DNA of 64,000 bases, taken from assembly GCA_964634205.1 (NCBI GenBank), contig CAZWKE010000001.1:62001-126000 (forward strand), written 5' to 3'. Under the pieces are notes generated by a model, which saw nothing but the letters and a program-made list of their open reading frames with translations, did not search any database and was not told the origin of the DNA. The DNA comes from JAFGGG01 sp964634205 (GTDB lineage: Bacteria; Spirochaetota; Spirochaetia; SZUA-6; RPPD01). Positions within the stretch are counted from its first letter, which is position 1. Every line of letters begins with the position of its first letter. Both the position numbers and the translations under genes were made by a program. Below are positions 1 through 8,054 of the stretch, piece by piece.

Positions 1-830
1 CCCTTTTCCGCGCCTCCGAGGATAACTCCCAGCACTATCAGGCCGATAACAATCACCGTAACAAACCAGGGGATGAGCTTGATAATAATTTTTTTCGGCG
101 GAATGACATCGATATCGGAAACATTGTTGGCCTGTTCTCCCTTTTCCAGGCGCCGCAGGTTGGCGATAATTCCCTCAACATGGCCGGCGCCGACAACAGC
201 AACCAGTTTTTTCCCGGGAGTATTGAAGATCTTTGTTGCCAGGTATCTGTCACGTTCGTCTATGAGGACTTCTTTTACCGACGGTAAATACCCCGCCAGC
301 TCCTCCATCATATTGTGCATCAGGCTTTTTTCCTTGAGTTTTTCCATTTCCTCTTCGGAAAGTTTCTCTTTGGTAAACACCGAGGTCAAAAGCGCGGCCA
401 GCATTTTATTCTTACCCCAAAAACTCGACTTGGACCAGGCCCGGCGCAAGGTCACCTGCACCTCCCGGTCGCAAAACTCACAGGGGATCTCCAGTTCTCC
501 CGCCACCTGAATTGCCTTCAGCATTTCCTCCCCCGGTTTTACCCCGACATTCAGACCCAGCCGCCGTTGAAAAGAGGCAAGTACAATATTGGCCAACAAC
601 AGGAAGCCCTTGCGTTCCTTTAATACCCTGGTGATATCCAAATTCTTCCAGACATTAGTTTGGGTCAACGTCTGATAGCGTGTTTTATCCAACTCCACAC
701 ATACCCGATCGGGTTTTTCCTTCCGGATAACCTCTTCAACCTCAAGGACACTTGCCTGAGAAACATGGGCTGTGCCCACAAGGGTGATTTTTTTCCCGTT
801 TACCGTAATTGTCTGAAGCATCTCATTCAT
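1..830 (-). CDS. TraB/PrgY-family membrane protein (partial, C-terminus off the left edge)
   Basis: 276 codons are visible, starting at an ATG with a GGAAA Shine-Dalgarno just upstream. Motifs typical of the TraB/PrgY/GumN fold are GTAHVS (residues 19-24), RVCVELD (42-48), DERD (191-194) and GAGHVEG (214-220). From about residue 249 a hydrophobic segment starts, matching the membrane C-terminus of the long bacterial and archaeal TraB form. The family resembles the Tiki/EreA fold and is suspected to contain metal-dependent peptidases; PrgY of Enterococcus lowers pheromone activity. The real substrate here is unknown. It lies 28 bp downstream of the TPR lipoprotein gene on the same strand, so the two are probably co-transcribed. 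The family call is confident, the function is not. Confidence 0.85.
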   Translation of the reverse strand, partial: MNEMLQTITVNGKKITLVGTAHVSQASVLEVEEVIRKEKPDRVCVELDKTRYQTLTQTNVWKNLDITRVLKERKGFLLLANIVLASFQRRLGLNVGVKPGEEMLKAIQVAGELEIPCEFCDREVQVTLRRAWSKSSFWGKNKMLAALLTSVFTKEKLSEEEMEKLKEKSLMHNMMEELAGYLPSVKEVLIDERDRYLATKIFNTPGKKLVAVVGAGHVEGIIANLRRLEKGEQANNVSDIDVIPPKKIIIKLIPWFVTVIVIGLIVLGVILGGAEK

Positions 831-858
831 ATTGATTTCCTTTGATCTAATTTAAGAA

Positions 859-2238
859 TTATTTTGCCGAAAACTTATCCAGTTCATATCGGGCAAGACG
901 TCTTTCCGGATATCCCCACGCATCAGTATCCACAACCTCCTGCAAAAAGGTAACGGCCGAATGCTTTTTATTTTGCAGAAGAAAGTTCACCGCAAGGTAA
1001 AAAAGCATTTGCGCACGAACACGGGGGATTTTTTCATCGTTGGCCATAGCCAATACCGAGGATTCGGCCGACGGTTCAAGATAATAACGGGCAATATGGT
1101 ACTGCCACGAACCGGATGGCATATTTTTAAGATTTGATTTTAAATATTCCTTGGCCTGCTTTTCCTTTCCCGCTTTTTTCAGGGTAACCGCAGCCAGCAA
1201 AATGTCCGAAAATTTTTCTTTCTCATACCCGGCAGCCTTGGCAAACATTTTAGATGAATCCAGGAAACGATCCTGTACATAATACAGAATTGCCAATGAG
1301 TCATAAGCAAAGTAATATTCCGGTTTAAGGCTGATTACCTTCTCATAATCACGGGTCGATTCCGCTTTCAGCCCTTTCTCTTCCAGTATTCCGGCACGGA
1401 ATATATAGGCCACAAAATTATTCGGATCAAGCTTGATTGCAGTATTAAAATCCTGCAGGGCGCGATCTCTTTTCCCCATGCTTAAAAGCAGCCTGCCCCG
1501 GTCAAAATAGCTGTAATAGTATTCATTATCCAGTGTAATCGCCTTGTCCAGATCGGCAAGGGCCTCTTCCTTATGGTTCAATGTCCTGTTGGCCCTGGCC
1601 CGGTCGATATAAGAAAAGGGATAATCAGGCTCGGCCGCAATTGCCTTGTTCATATATTGAAGTGCCTGTTTATACTTTTTCTGATGATAATTCACATTAC
1701 CCAACCCCAACAGGGCGACAAGATTGTTATTATCCGCGGCGACCACCTTGTTAAACATACCCTCGGCTTTTTTATAGTCTTTATCATATAAATATATGGC
1801 CCCCAGGGCGGAAAGCGCGTCGGTATGAGCGGGATCAAGGGAAATCACCCGCTCAAGCAGGGCTTTCTGGGTTTTTTCATCACCTTCCAAGCCTTTTAGT
1901 ATGGCTTTATTGTACAGCGCTCCCGTGTTGTCCGGTTCCTGTTTCAATACTCCGTCAATCTCATCCTGTGCCTGTTTTAGTTTGCCGGCGAACAGCAGCA
2001 ACCTCGCATAAAGCAGTTGGGTTTCCGTATCCCCCGGTTTTTCTTTGAAAGCTTTTTCATAAGCCTCCAGGGCCTTGTCGGGTTTCCCCAACATTAAAAA
2101 GTTCGAAATACTCTCAAAAGGGCTTTCAAAAGCATCGGTTTTCCGTGTGGAAGGGTTGGCGGTCTTACAGGAAAAACCAAGCGAGATCAATAGCAGCATA
2201 CAACCAAAACAAATAAAGCCGAGAGATCTATTTTTCAT
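859..2238 (-). CDS. TPR-repeat lipoprotein
   Basis: 459 residues from the ATG at 2238. An in-frame ATG two codons earlier (2244) is too close to the AAAGG Shine-Dalgarno, so the second ATG is preferred. A signal peptide ends in a lipobox-like LGFSC, predicting a lipidated Cys near residue 24 and anchoring to a membrane. The rest is a nearly continuous array of about ten tetratricopeptide repeats; for example YYSYFDRGRLLLSMGKRD and FVAYIFRAGILEEKGLKA follow the 34-residue spacing. TPR lipoproteins are usually scaffolds for envelope complexes. It is first gene of a two-gene unit with the TraB-family gene. No catalytic domain is seen. Confidence 0.85.
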   Translation of the reverse strand: MKNRSLGFICFGCMLLLISLGFSCKTANPSTRKTDAFESPFESISNFLMLGKPDKALEAYEKAFKEKPGDTETQLLYARLLLFAGKLKQAQDEIDGVLKQEPDNTGALYNKAILKGLEGDEKTQKALLERVISLDPAHTDALSALGAIYLYDKDYKKAEGMFNKVVAADNNNLVALLGLGNVNYHQKKYKQALQYMNKAIAAEPDYPFSYIDRARANRTLNHKEEALADLDKAITLDNEYYYSYFDRGRLLLSMGKRDRALQDFNTAIKLDPNNFVAYIFRAGILEEKGLKAESTRDYEKVISLKPEYYFAYDSLAILYYVQDRFLDSSKMFAKAAGYEKEKFSDILLAAVTLKKAGKEKQAKEYLKSNLKNMPSGSWQYHIARYYLEPSAESSVLAMANDEKIPRVRAQMLFYLAVNFLLQNKKHSAVTFLQEVVDTDAWGYPERRLARYELDKFSAK

Positions 2239-2264
2239 TCTCATACCTTTCTTTGAAGATATTT

Positions 2265-2293
2265 AATATAATCCGCTTCCTTTATTTATACAA
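2265..2293 (-). promoter_or_regulatory. Sigma70-type promoter for the TPR lipoprotein gene
   Basis: On the minus strand a -35 TTGTAT (2288-2293) and a -10 TATATT (2265-2270) are separated by exactly 17 bp, with the lipoprotein start about 25 bp downstream. Predicted by eye only. Confidence 0.5.
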
Positions 2294-2345
2294 GCGTAAT
2301 AATGAAAAATAATACATCACTCCGGGGGCAGTTTTGCATGCCTGC

Positions 2346-2381
2346 GACAATTCTCATTTCAAGCCATGCAATTCTGAAATT
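2346..2381. repeat. Short dispersed repeat word with local palindrome
   Basis: Contains CAATTCTCATTT, a 12-base part of the word found again at 37254 and 51293, followed by a small palindrome built on GCAATT / AATTGC. It lies between two divergent promoters. Confidence 0.35.
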
Positions 2382-2387
2382 GCCGGC

Positions 2388-2416
2388 TTGACTATAAAAG
2401 CCTGGTGTACTATAGA
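2388..2416 (+). promoter_or_regulatory. Sigma70-type promoter for mazG, apparently leaderless
   Basis: TTGACT (2388-2393), 17-bp spacer, TATAGA (2411-2416). A start site about 7 bp past the -10 would fall on or beside the mazG ATG at 2422, so the transcript would have little or no 5' leader. Confidence 0.6.
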
Positions 2417-2421
2417 GAGAT

Positions 2422-3231
2422 ATGAAAGAGACAAATCCCACAATTAATGCAATCAAGGAAGCATTCGCCCGACTCTATGATATTATCAGCGAACTCAGGG
2501 GACCCGGGGGTTGTCCCTGGGATAAGGAACAGACCCCCTATACCATCAGAGAGAACCTGTTGGAAGAGGCGTACGAATGCATCCACGCCATAGAAGAAAA
2601 AAACGACGAAAATTTTAAAGAGGAACTGGGCGACCTGTTTCTGATCCTGACCATGCTTTCCCGTATGAGTGAAGAAGACAACCGGTTTACCTTATTAGCA
2701 GTCCTTGAAGGAATTTGTGAAAAATTGATCCGTCGGCACCCTCACGTTTTTAAAAAAAAGGAAGCTAAATCGGTTGAAAAAATCCTTCAACACTGGGATT
2801 ACATAAAGGAGCATATCGAAGGGAAAAAATATAAACATTCGATTTTTGAAAACCTGTTAAAACCCATCCCCCCCCTTGAACGTGCGTATCATATTCAAAA
2901 AAAAGTATCCAAAATAGGTTTTGACTGGGAAAATCCTGAACAGGTTTGGGACAAAATTCATGAGGAGATGCGGGAGCTGCAGGAGTCTTTCAGCGGAAAG
3001 AACAGCGATGAGTTGGAGATGGAAATCGGCGATCTTTTTTTTACATTGGTAAACTTCTCACGACTGGCGGGATTTAATCCCGGTCTTGCCCTGGAGCGCT
3101 CGAATAAAAAATTCATTGCGCGTTTTCAGAAGGTAGAAGAGAAACTGAAAGAGATGAACATCAAACCCGAAGATGCGGGGCTGGAACTTATGGACTCTTT
3201 ATGGGAGAGTGTAAAAACATCCAAGCCTTAA
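2422..3231 (+). CDS. mazG: Nucleoside triphosphate pyrophosphohydrolase MazG
   Basis: 269 residues, the usual length of two-domain bacterial MazG. The enzyme hydrolyses NTPs and dNTPs to monophosphate and pyrophosphate, cleaning the nucleotide pool and, in E. coli, lowering ppGpp. The first all-alpha NTP-PPase domain has GGCPWDKEQT (about 28-37), LLEEAYE and EELGDLF (about 66-72), which carry the acidic Mg-binding residues. The second has EEMRELQ and EIGDLFF. Only weak purine-rich sequence precedes the ATG, and the promoter -10 ends six bases before it. Its stop codon overlaps the stop of convergent jag by 4 bp. Confidence 0.95.
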   Translation: MKETNPTINAIKEAFARLYDIISELRGPGGCPWDKEQTPYTIRENLLEEAYECIHAIEEKNDENFKEELGDLFLILTMLSRMSEEDNRFTLLAVLEGICEKLIRRHPHVFKKKEAKSVEKILQHWDYIKEHIEGKKYKHSIFENLLKPIPPLERAYHIQKKVSKIGFDWENPEQVWDKIHEEMRELQESFSGKNSDELEMEIGDLFFTLVNFSRLAGFNPGLALERSNKKFIARFQKVEEKLKEMNIKPEDAGLELMDSLWESVKTSKP

Positions 3232-3878
3232 TAACGCTTTCCTTTGAAACTGATACGGATCTGCTTGTACAGACCGTCACCTTCACTTAGTGTTTCTATA
3301 TCTTCAACATCATTCAGCGTAGTATGAATAATCCGCCTTTCAAAGGGATTCATTGGTTCAAGTAATCGTGATCCGCCGGAGCGTCTGACCTGTTCGGCAA
3401 CTCTTTCGGCCAATGAGACGATTTTCTGTTGTCTTTTGGTGCGATAATTTTCCGTATCAACAATAACTCTCATTCTGTGATTCTCGCCCATGCGCCCGAT
3501 CACGGCATTGACAATCAGCTGGATTGCGTCCAGTGTTTTGCCCCGTCTTCCGATCAAAAGACCCGAATCCCGGCTGACAATACTGATTCCCAACTTATCA
3601 CTCTCTTTGAAATTTACTTCAACCCTCCCGTTCAACTCCATTTTATCAATCAACTGCTCTATGAAATGGATGATCTCCTGCTGCTCAGCATTATCTACCG
3701 AAAGCTGTTCTGCCATTTGCGCCTGTACACTTATTTTTACCGAACCTTTGGAAAACAGTCCCTTTTTTTTAGACTCTATTACCTGGTAATCCAGTTGGCC
3801 GGGTGCAATGTGCAGAGTATTACACGCATTTTCAATTGCTGCCTCTAAATCATTTCCCTGAAATTCAATTGTACCCAT
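3228..3878 (-). CDS. khpB: RNA-binding protein Jag/KhpB (SpoIIIJ-associated)
   Basis: 216 residues with the standard three parts: a Jag-N domain (about 1-50, ending KKGLFSKGSVKI), a KH domain with GLLIGRRGKTLDAIQ (about 106-120), and an R3H domain with the ERVAEQVRRSGG and PFERRIIH segments near the C-terminus. KhpB binds many RNAs and is linked to cell elongation and division in Gram-positives. It follows yidC by 5 bp, the conserved rpmH-rnpA-yidD-yidC-jag order, and is the last gene of the run. Confidence 0.95.
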   Translation of the reverse strand: MGTIEFQGNDLEAAIENACNTLHIAPGQLDYQVIESKKKGLFSKGSVKISVQAQMAEQLSVDNAEQQEIIHFIEQLIDKMELNGRVEVNFKESDKLGISIVSRDSGLLIGRRGKTLDAIQLIVNAVIGRMGENHRMRVIVDTENYRTKRQQKIVSLAERVAEQVRRSGGSRLLEPMNPFERRIIHTTLNDVEDIETLSEGDGLYKQIRISFKGKRY

Positions 3879-3883
3879 ATATA

Positions 3884-5635
3884 TTATCTCCTCATATAGG
3901 ATTTCATACTCGTAAGTCGTGGTTTTTTCGGCTTTGGAGGTCGGTTCTTAAAGTATTTCCGATACACCAGCATCTGAGCCGTGGTTAGGATGTTTTGTAC
4001 GGTCCAGTACAACACAAGACCGGAAGGCAGATTGTACAGGATAAAGAAAAATACCCCCACCAGAATATAGGGCAGCATTTTCATCTTATTGTCCGTCCCC
4101 GTGCTGGTCTGGGTTAATTTCGAAGACACAACCTGTGTCGCAAGCATAATAATGGGGAGCAGCCTCAGATACTGCCAGTTTAAAATGGGGATGGTAAAAT
4201 TAAAGGCAACAATATATTCCGGTGAGGAAAGATCATTGATCCAACCGGGAATAAAGACCGCGTTCCGCAGGCCGAAATGTTCCTGCAACAGTATATACAG
4301 CGCGAACATTATCGGCAGCTGTAACAACTGCGGGAGACAGCCCCCCAGGGGATTCACCCCTTCCCGCCGATACAACTCAGCCATCTCCATATTCAATTTT
4401 TTCGGGTTGTCCTTGTATTTTTCTCTGAGCTCGGTCATTTTTGGATTGAGTTCCTGCAGCCTGCTCATGGACTCATAACTTTTTCTGGTCAACGGGAATA
4501 CCAATACCTTGATAAGGATGGTTAACAGGATGATGGCGATGCCGTAATTGCCCACAAGACTGTAAAACAGGTCCAATGGATATTTGAGGATATCCGCGAT
4601 AAATCCAATCAGAAATACCGAAGGAACCACCTCATCAAGATGCCGGTCCTGCAGACCGTATGAATTGTCTTTGGCCGTATTGTACTTTGCCAATAAGGAG
4701 CGTTTCTTCGGTCCGATATATACTTTAAAGGTATCTTCTCTGCGCTGCGTTTTGTCATACGGGCGCTCAATATCAAGCGCCGAACGCACCGGAACAGTTG
4801 AGTCCAGCTTTCGTGAATCAAATACCAGTCGTTGGGGATCGAAAGACGGCAGTACCAGCATGGTATAATACTTGCCGATAATACCCGCCCAGATTATCGT
4901 GGACTTTTTCACAGTCTCGGTCTTTCCCGGTTCGACATTTCTCTCGTTTCTCCCCCGGTCATAATACACAAACTTGCGGTACTCACCTCGTCCCTCAAGT
5001 TTGGTAAAGGCCGGACCAATCTGCGGTCCGATACTTAAGGTGTACATAACCCCGTTAAAATCCAAATTCAAATTGTCATTTGTCTTGTTCTCAATCGCAA
5101 TTTTCAACTCAAACATATACTCATCGGGATTAAGAATATAGGTTTTTCTTACGATAAAAGGAACATCCTTGTAGGAAAAGGTACGGAAAAACTCAATGGA
5201 ATTCTTCGATTCATCAATTTTATACTCATAAACCGCATTCAGGGCCTGTGCCTTGTAATCCCCAAAATGCAGCAGAAACGGATATTCCGCGTTTGCAGCG
5301 GTATTATCCCCCGTAAAAACCATCTCCGTACGCTCTCCGTTAGATTCCTTCAGTCTGATGGAACGAATCACCCCCCCCTTATTGGAAAAGGTAATGATAT
5401 AGTCTTTATATTCTTTCTGCAGCTTGATATTATTATTTACCGACGGCTCTTCTTCCAGCGGCATCACGGTAATCGCCGGCTTTTCTTCTACCACCGGCTG
5501 TTCCTTTTGAGGAGTTGGTTTTTTTACGTCTTCATGGGTGGGAGCCTTCGGGGGGGCGATAATATTCATCACCAAAGACCATACCAGGAAGATGCCCACT
5601 AAAAAAATAATTGTTAATCCGGTTCTTTTGTCCAT
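3884..5635 (-). CDS. yidC: Membrane protein insertase YidC/OxaI
   Basis: 583 residues. An N-terminal membrane helix (about 7-27) is followed by a large periplasmic beta-supersandwich domain (about 60-340), then the conserved five-helix insertase core. The core shows ILLTILIKVLVFPLTRKSYE, REGVNPLGGCLPQLLQLPI and the final SGLVLYWTVQNILT. YidC inserts inner-membrane proteins alone or with SecYEG, receiving SRP substrates. The periplasmic domain is the diderm form, so the cell probably has an outer membrane. The C-terminal tail is basic, which suits ribosome contact. It lies between yidD (25 bp upstream) and jag (5 bp downstream). Confidence 0.97.
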   Translation of the reverse strand: MDKRTGLTIIFLVGIFLVWSLVMNIIAPPKAPTHEDVKKPTPQKEQPVVEEKPAITVMPLEEEPSVNNNIKLQKEYKDYIITFSNKGGVIRSIRLKESNGERTEMVFTGDNTAANAEYPFLLHFGDYKAQALNAVYEYKIDESKNSIEFFRTFSYKDVPFIVRKTYILNPDEYMFELKIAIENKTNDNLNLDFNGVMYTLSIGPQIGPAFTKLEGRGEYRKFVYYDRGRNERNVEPGKTETVKKSTIIWAGIIGKYYTMLVLPSFDPQRLVFDSRKLDSTVPVRSALDIERPYDKTQRREDTFKVYIGPKKRSLLAKYNTAKDNSYGLQDRHLDEVVPSVFLIGFIADILKYPLDLFYSLVGNYGIAIILLTILIKVLVFPLTRKSYESMSRLQELNPKMTELREKYKDNPKKLNMEMAELYRREGVNPLGGCLPQLLQLPIMFALYILLQEHFGLRNAVFIPGWINDLSSPEYIVAFNFTIPILNWQYLRLLPIIMLATQVVSSKLTQTSTGTDNKMKMLPYILVGVFFFILYNLPSGLVLYWTVQNILTTAQMLVYRKYFKNRPPKPKKPRLTSMKSYMRR

Positions 5636-5660
5636 TGTTTGTTACTCCTCAATCGTATTA

Positions 5661-5870
5661 TTATTTTACGGGATCGTAGCCGCCGGGATGAAACGGATGG
5701 CATTTTAAAAGCCTTCTGACCGAATAATACAATCCCTTAAAAAAGCCATGCTTTAAGAACGACTCTTTCGCATACTGCGAACACGTAGGAAAAAATCTGC
5801 ACGAGGGAGGAAAAAGCGGTGAAATCATTTTTTGATATAGCTTTATAATAAATACAAATACATATTTCAT
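5661..5870 (-). CDS. yidD: Membrane protein insertion efficiency factor YidD
   Basis: 69 residues, normal family length. It shows the family pattern YQKMISPLFPPSCRFFPTCSQY and C-terminal KCHPFHPGGYDPV, with conserved Cys residues and an amphipathic N-terminus. YidD is thought to help YidC insert proteins. Its ATG overlaps the rnpA stop by 4 bp (ATGA), indicating translational coupling. Confidence 0.95.
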   Translation of the reverse strand: MKYVFVFIIKLYQKMISPLFPPSCRFFPTCSQYAKESFLKHGFFKGLYYSVRRLLKCHPFHPGGYDPVK

Positions 5871-6229
5871 AATTTACTCTCTTCCTCCGTTTTCAGCAGG
5901 AACCTTCGCTTAAGGAGCGTTAAAAAAAATCCCCTCAACGCTACATACGAATATAAACCGGGTGAAAGAATAAATATAAAATCAAACCCGTCTTTTATCC
6001 CTTGTTTTCGTTCTCTGTATATCTCTTTAAGAATACGCTTTTGCCTGTTCCTTTGTACGGCATTCTTAAAGCCCCGTCTGGTAAAAAAAGCAACCCTGTT
6101 ATAATCCCTATGGTTTGCTTTATAAAGAAGTGTTAATGCTTCTCCTCTGATTCTTTTCGCCGTATGAAGCAGTTCCTCAATATCATCTCTTTTATGTAAT
6201 CTCTCAACTCGTGTAAGGTTTCTTTTCAT
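5867..6229 (-). CDS. rnpA: Ribonuclease P protein component
   Basis: 120 residues from the ATG at 6229; an in-frame TTG two codons earlier (6235) is a possible start. The protein assists the RNase P RNA in maturing tRNA 5' ends. The RNR motif region is seen as KNAVQRNRQKRILKEIYR, with the usual basic N-terminus. The start lies inside the end of rpmH, with a 26-bp out-of-frame overlap, so rnpA translation probably depends on ribosomes finishing rpmH. No good Shine-Dalgarno sits directly before this start; a GGAAGA lies about 18 bp upstream within rpmH. Confidence 0.93.
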   Translation of the reverse strand: MKRNLTRVERLHKRDDIEELLHTAKRIRGEALTLLYKANHRDYNRVAFFTRRGFKNAVQRNRQKRILKEIYRERKQGIKDGFDFIFILSPGLYSYVALRGFFLTLLKRRFLLKTEEESKL

Positions 6230-6365
6230 CTGCAACAGAGAGCTTCATTCTTCCTTTTCTTCTGCGTCTGTTTAAAATGAGTCTTCCGCTTTTGGTTTTC
6301 ATCCTCGCCCGGAACCCGAATTTTCTGTTTCGTTTCGTTCTACTGGGCTGGTATGTCCTTTTCAT
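6204..6365 (-). CDS. rpmH: 50S ribosomal protein L34 with a C-terminal extension
   Basis: 53 residues beginning MKRTYQPSRTKRNRKFGFR, the L34 signature. L34 is usually 44-47 residues; here the conserved core ends near GRMKLSV and a tail of about 9 residues (ADEKKPYTS) follows because the frame runs on into rnpA. The overlap with rnpA is 26 bp, or 32 bp if rnpA begins at the TTG. Confidence 0.93.
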   Translation of the reverse strand: MKRTYQPSRTKRNRKFGFRARMKTKSGRLILNRRRRKGRMKLSVADEKKPYTS

Positions 6366-6522
6366 GATCGATCTCCTCTTACTATATCGTTATATTCTTT
6401 CAATTTCAATAATCAAAATAACAGGATGTATTGAGAATTTATTGCTGTACTGCAGCATCCATCGAAAAAAACTGTATGGAGTATACTTATTTATACTTCA
6501 ATTGTCAACTGTTCGGGAGGTA

Positions 6523-6975
6523 TTAAGGTCTTTTACGGATTGATTTATACAACTGCTGCAATACGGCTTTTAGTTCAGTGTTTTTAATGGTTTTCAGCTG
6601 TTCTTTCAGGTCGATATTACTCAATTCTTCATTTTCACGGTCCGTTTCGTCCCCAACCGGTTTTGTCTGCTTTTGTTTCTGTTCTGATTTTTCGCTGCGT
6701 AAGGTTATTTTTATGTTTTTAATTCCAAGCTCCGGATACGTCCTTTTTATCACCGAGATTAGGCGGTCTTTTTTTATTGTTATCATTTGAAGCCATGCCG
6801 GATGAGTGGCGGTTAAAAGAAGTGTCTCCTTTTTAATATCGACCAGTTTGATATTCTTCGCGGCCTCTCTTCCCAATATACCTTCCCAGTTGCTGAAAAA
6901 AGCAGCATAACGCCGCCCTTTCCCCGATAAGCTGCCCTTGAATGCTCCTTTTAAAATATCTCCGGCTCGTTCCAT
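6523..6975 (-). CDS. dciA: DciA-like (DUF721) replicative-helicase loader protein
   Basis: 150 residues. The N-terminal part has the DUF721 pattern WEGILGREAAKNIKLVDIKKETLLLTA followed by AWLQMI, the KH-like fold seen in DciA. DciA is the ancestral bacterial loader of the DnaB helicase, replacing DnaC/DnaI. The C-terminal third is charged and low in hydrophobic residues (about 100-150), probably disordered. The start overlaps the end of recF by 25 bp and the gene closes dnaA-dnaN-recF-dciA, a position typical of DUF721 genes. Confidence 0.85.
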   Translation of the reverse strand: MERAGDILKGAFKGSLSGKGRRYAAFFSNWEGILGREAAKNIKLVDIKKETLLLTATHPAWLQMITIKKDRLISVIKRTYPELGIKNIKITLRSEKSEQKQKQTKPVGDETDRENEELSNIDLKEQLKTIKNTELKAVLQQLYKSIRKRP

Positions 6976-8054
6976 TTTTCCAGCGTCCCGTTCCTGATAT
7001 GATATTTCAATGTACCAGCTTTTTCATAGGAAGCAAAGTCCTCATCGGGAAGAAAGGAAAAAAAGGCCTGCTCATACTGCGGAAGCAGCCTGATAATACT
7101 CTCCCTTTTTGGTTTATCAATTTCAAGCAACACATCGTCAAGCAGTAAGAGGGGTTTTTTACCGGTTATTCCCATATAAAACTGTGCCTGGGCGGCCTTT
7201 AATATTACTGAAATCAATCGTGTCTGACCTGTTGATGCAATCTTTAAAAAATCCTTATCCCCCAGATAAAAAAAGAACCTGTCCCTGTGGGGGCCGCTCG
7301 TGCTCGTCTTCCAAGCTATATCCCGCTGTTTTGTTTTGCTGAGAAACATCGCAGCATCTTCTTTTGTTTCACAGTCTTTCCACGACGGTGCATAACGAAT
7401 AACCAGCCGCTCTCCCAATCCGGCGATTTTTTGAAACAAATCAGAGAAAATTGTATTAAATGATTCCGTTATCTGCTTACGTTTTTCCTGGATCTCCATA
7501 CCGTATTGCGCTGTTTTTATATTATACACTTCAAGTATGTCTTTTTTTCCCTGCTTTAAAATACTATTTCGATATTTCAGTATCCTGTTGTATTTTCGCA
7601 GCACATCAATAAAAACGACATCATAAATACAGAGTGTCTGATTGAAAAATCTTCGCTGCATAGGGGGAGATCCGCTTACAATCTGCATGTCACTGTGTGA
7701 AAAAACCACACAGGGAACATTTTGCACCAGTTCCTTCCTGTCTTGTACTTTTTTGCCTTCTACCGCTATTTCCTTGCTGGTATTCCTGGAAAGCCGCACG
7801 GTGATTTGTTTACTGAAATTATCCTGATCGATAAACTCTCCCCTGATTGCCGCTGTGGTACTCCTATTATTTATCATTAATGCATCCTGGTGCACCCTGA
7901 AAGATGAACCGTAACAGAGCAGATATAAGGCTTCGATGATGTTTGTTTTCCCCTGGCCGTTTTCACCAATAAAAAAAACCTGTGAAGGTCCGAGAGCTAT
8001 ATGTACATCTCTAAGGTTTCTGAAATCATGAAGCGTTAAGGAGGTGAATCCCAT
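6951..8054 (-). CDS. recF: DNA replication and repair protein RecF
   Basis: 367 residues, normal length. It is an SMC-like ATPase of the RecFOR pathway that loads RecA at gaps. Walker A is GENGQGKTNIIEAL (about 31-44), the signature region is TSTSGPHRDRF, and Walker B is PLLLLDDVLLEID (about 300-312). The ATG overlaps the dnaN stop by one base (TAATG), a termination-reinitiation arrangement. Confidence 0.97.
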   Translation of the reverse strand: MGFTSLTLHDFRNLRDVHIALGPSQVFFIGENGQGKTNIIEALYLLCYGSSFRVHQDALMINNRSTTAAIRGEFIDQDNFSKQITVRLSRNTSKEIAVEGKKVQDRKELVQNVPCVVFSHSDMQIVSGSPPMQRRFFNQTLCIYDVVFIDVLRKYNRILKYRNSILKQGKKDILEVYNIKTAQYGMEIQEKRKQITESFNTIFSDLFQKIAGLGERLVIRYAPSWKDCETKEDAAMFLSKTKQRDIAWKTSTSGPHRDRFFFYLGDKDFLKIASTGQTRLISVILKAAQAQFYMGITGKKPLLLLDDVLLEIDKPKRESIIRLLPQYEQAFFSFLPDEDFASYEKAGTLKYHIRNGTLEKWNEPEIF

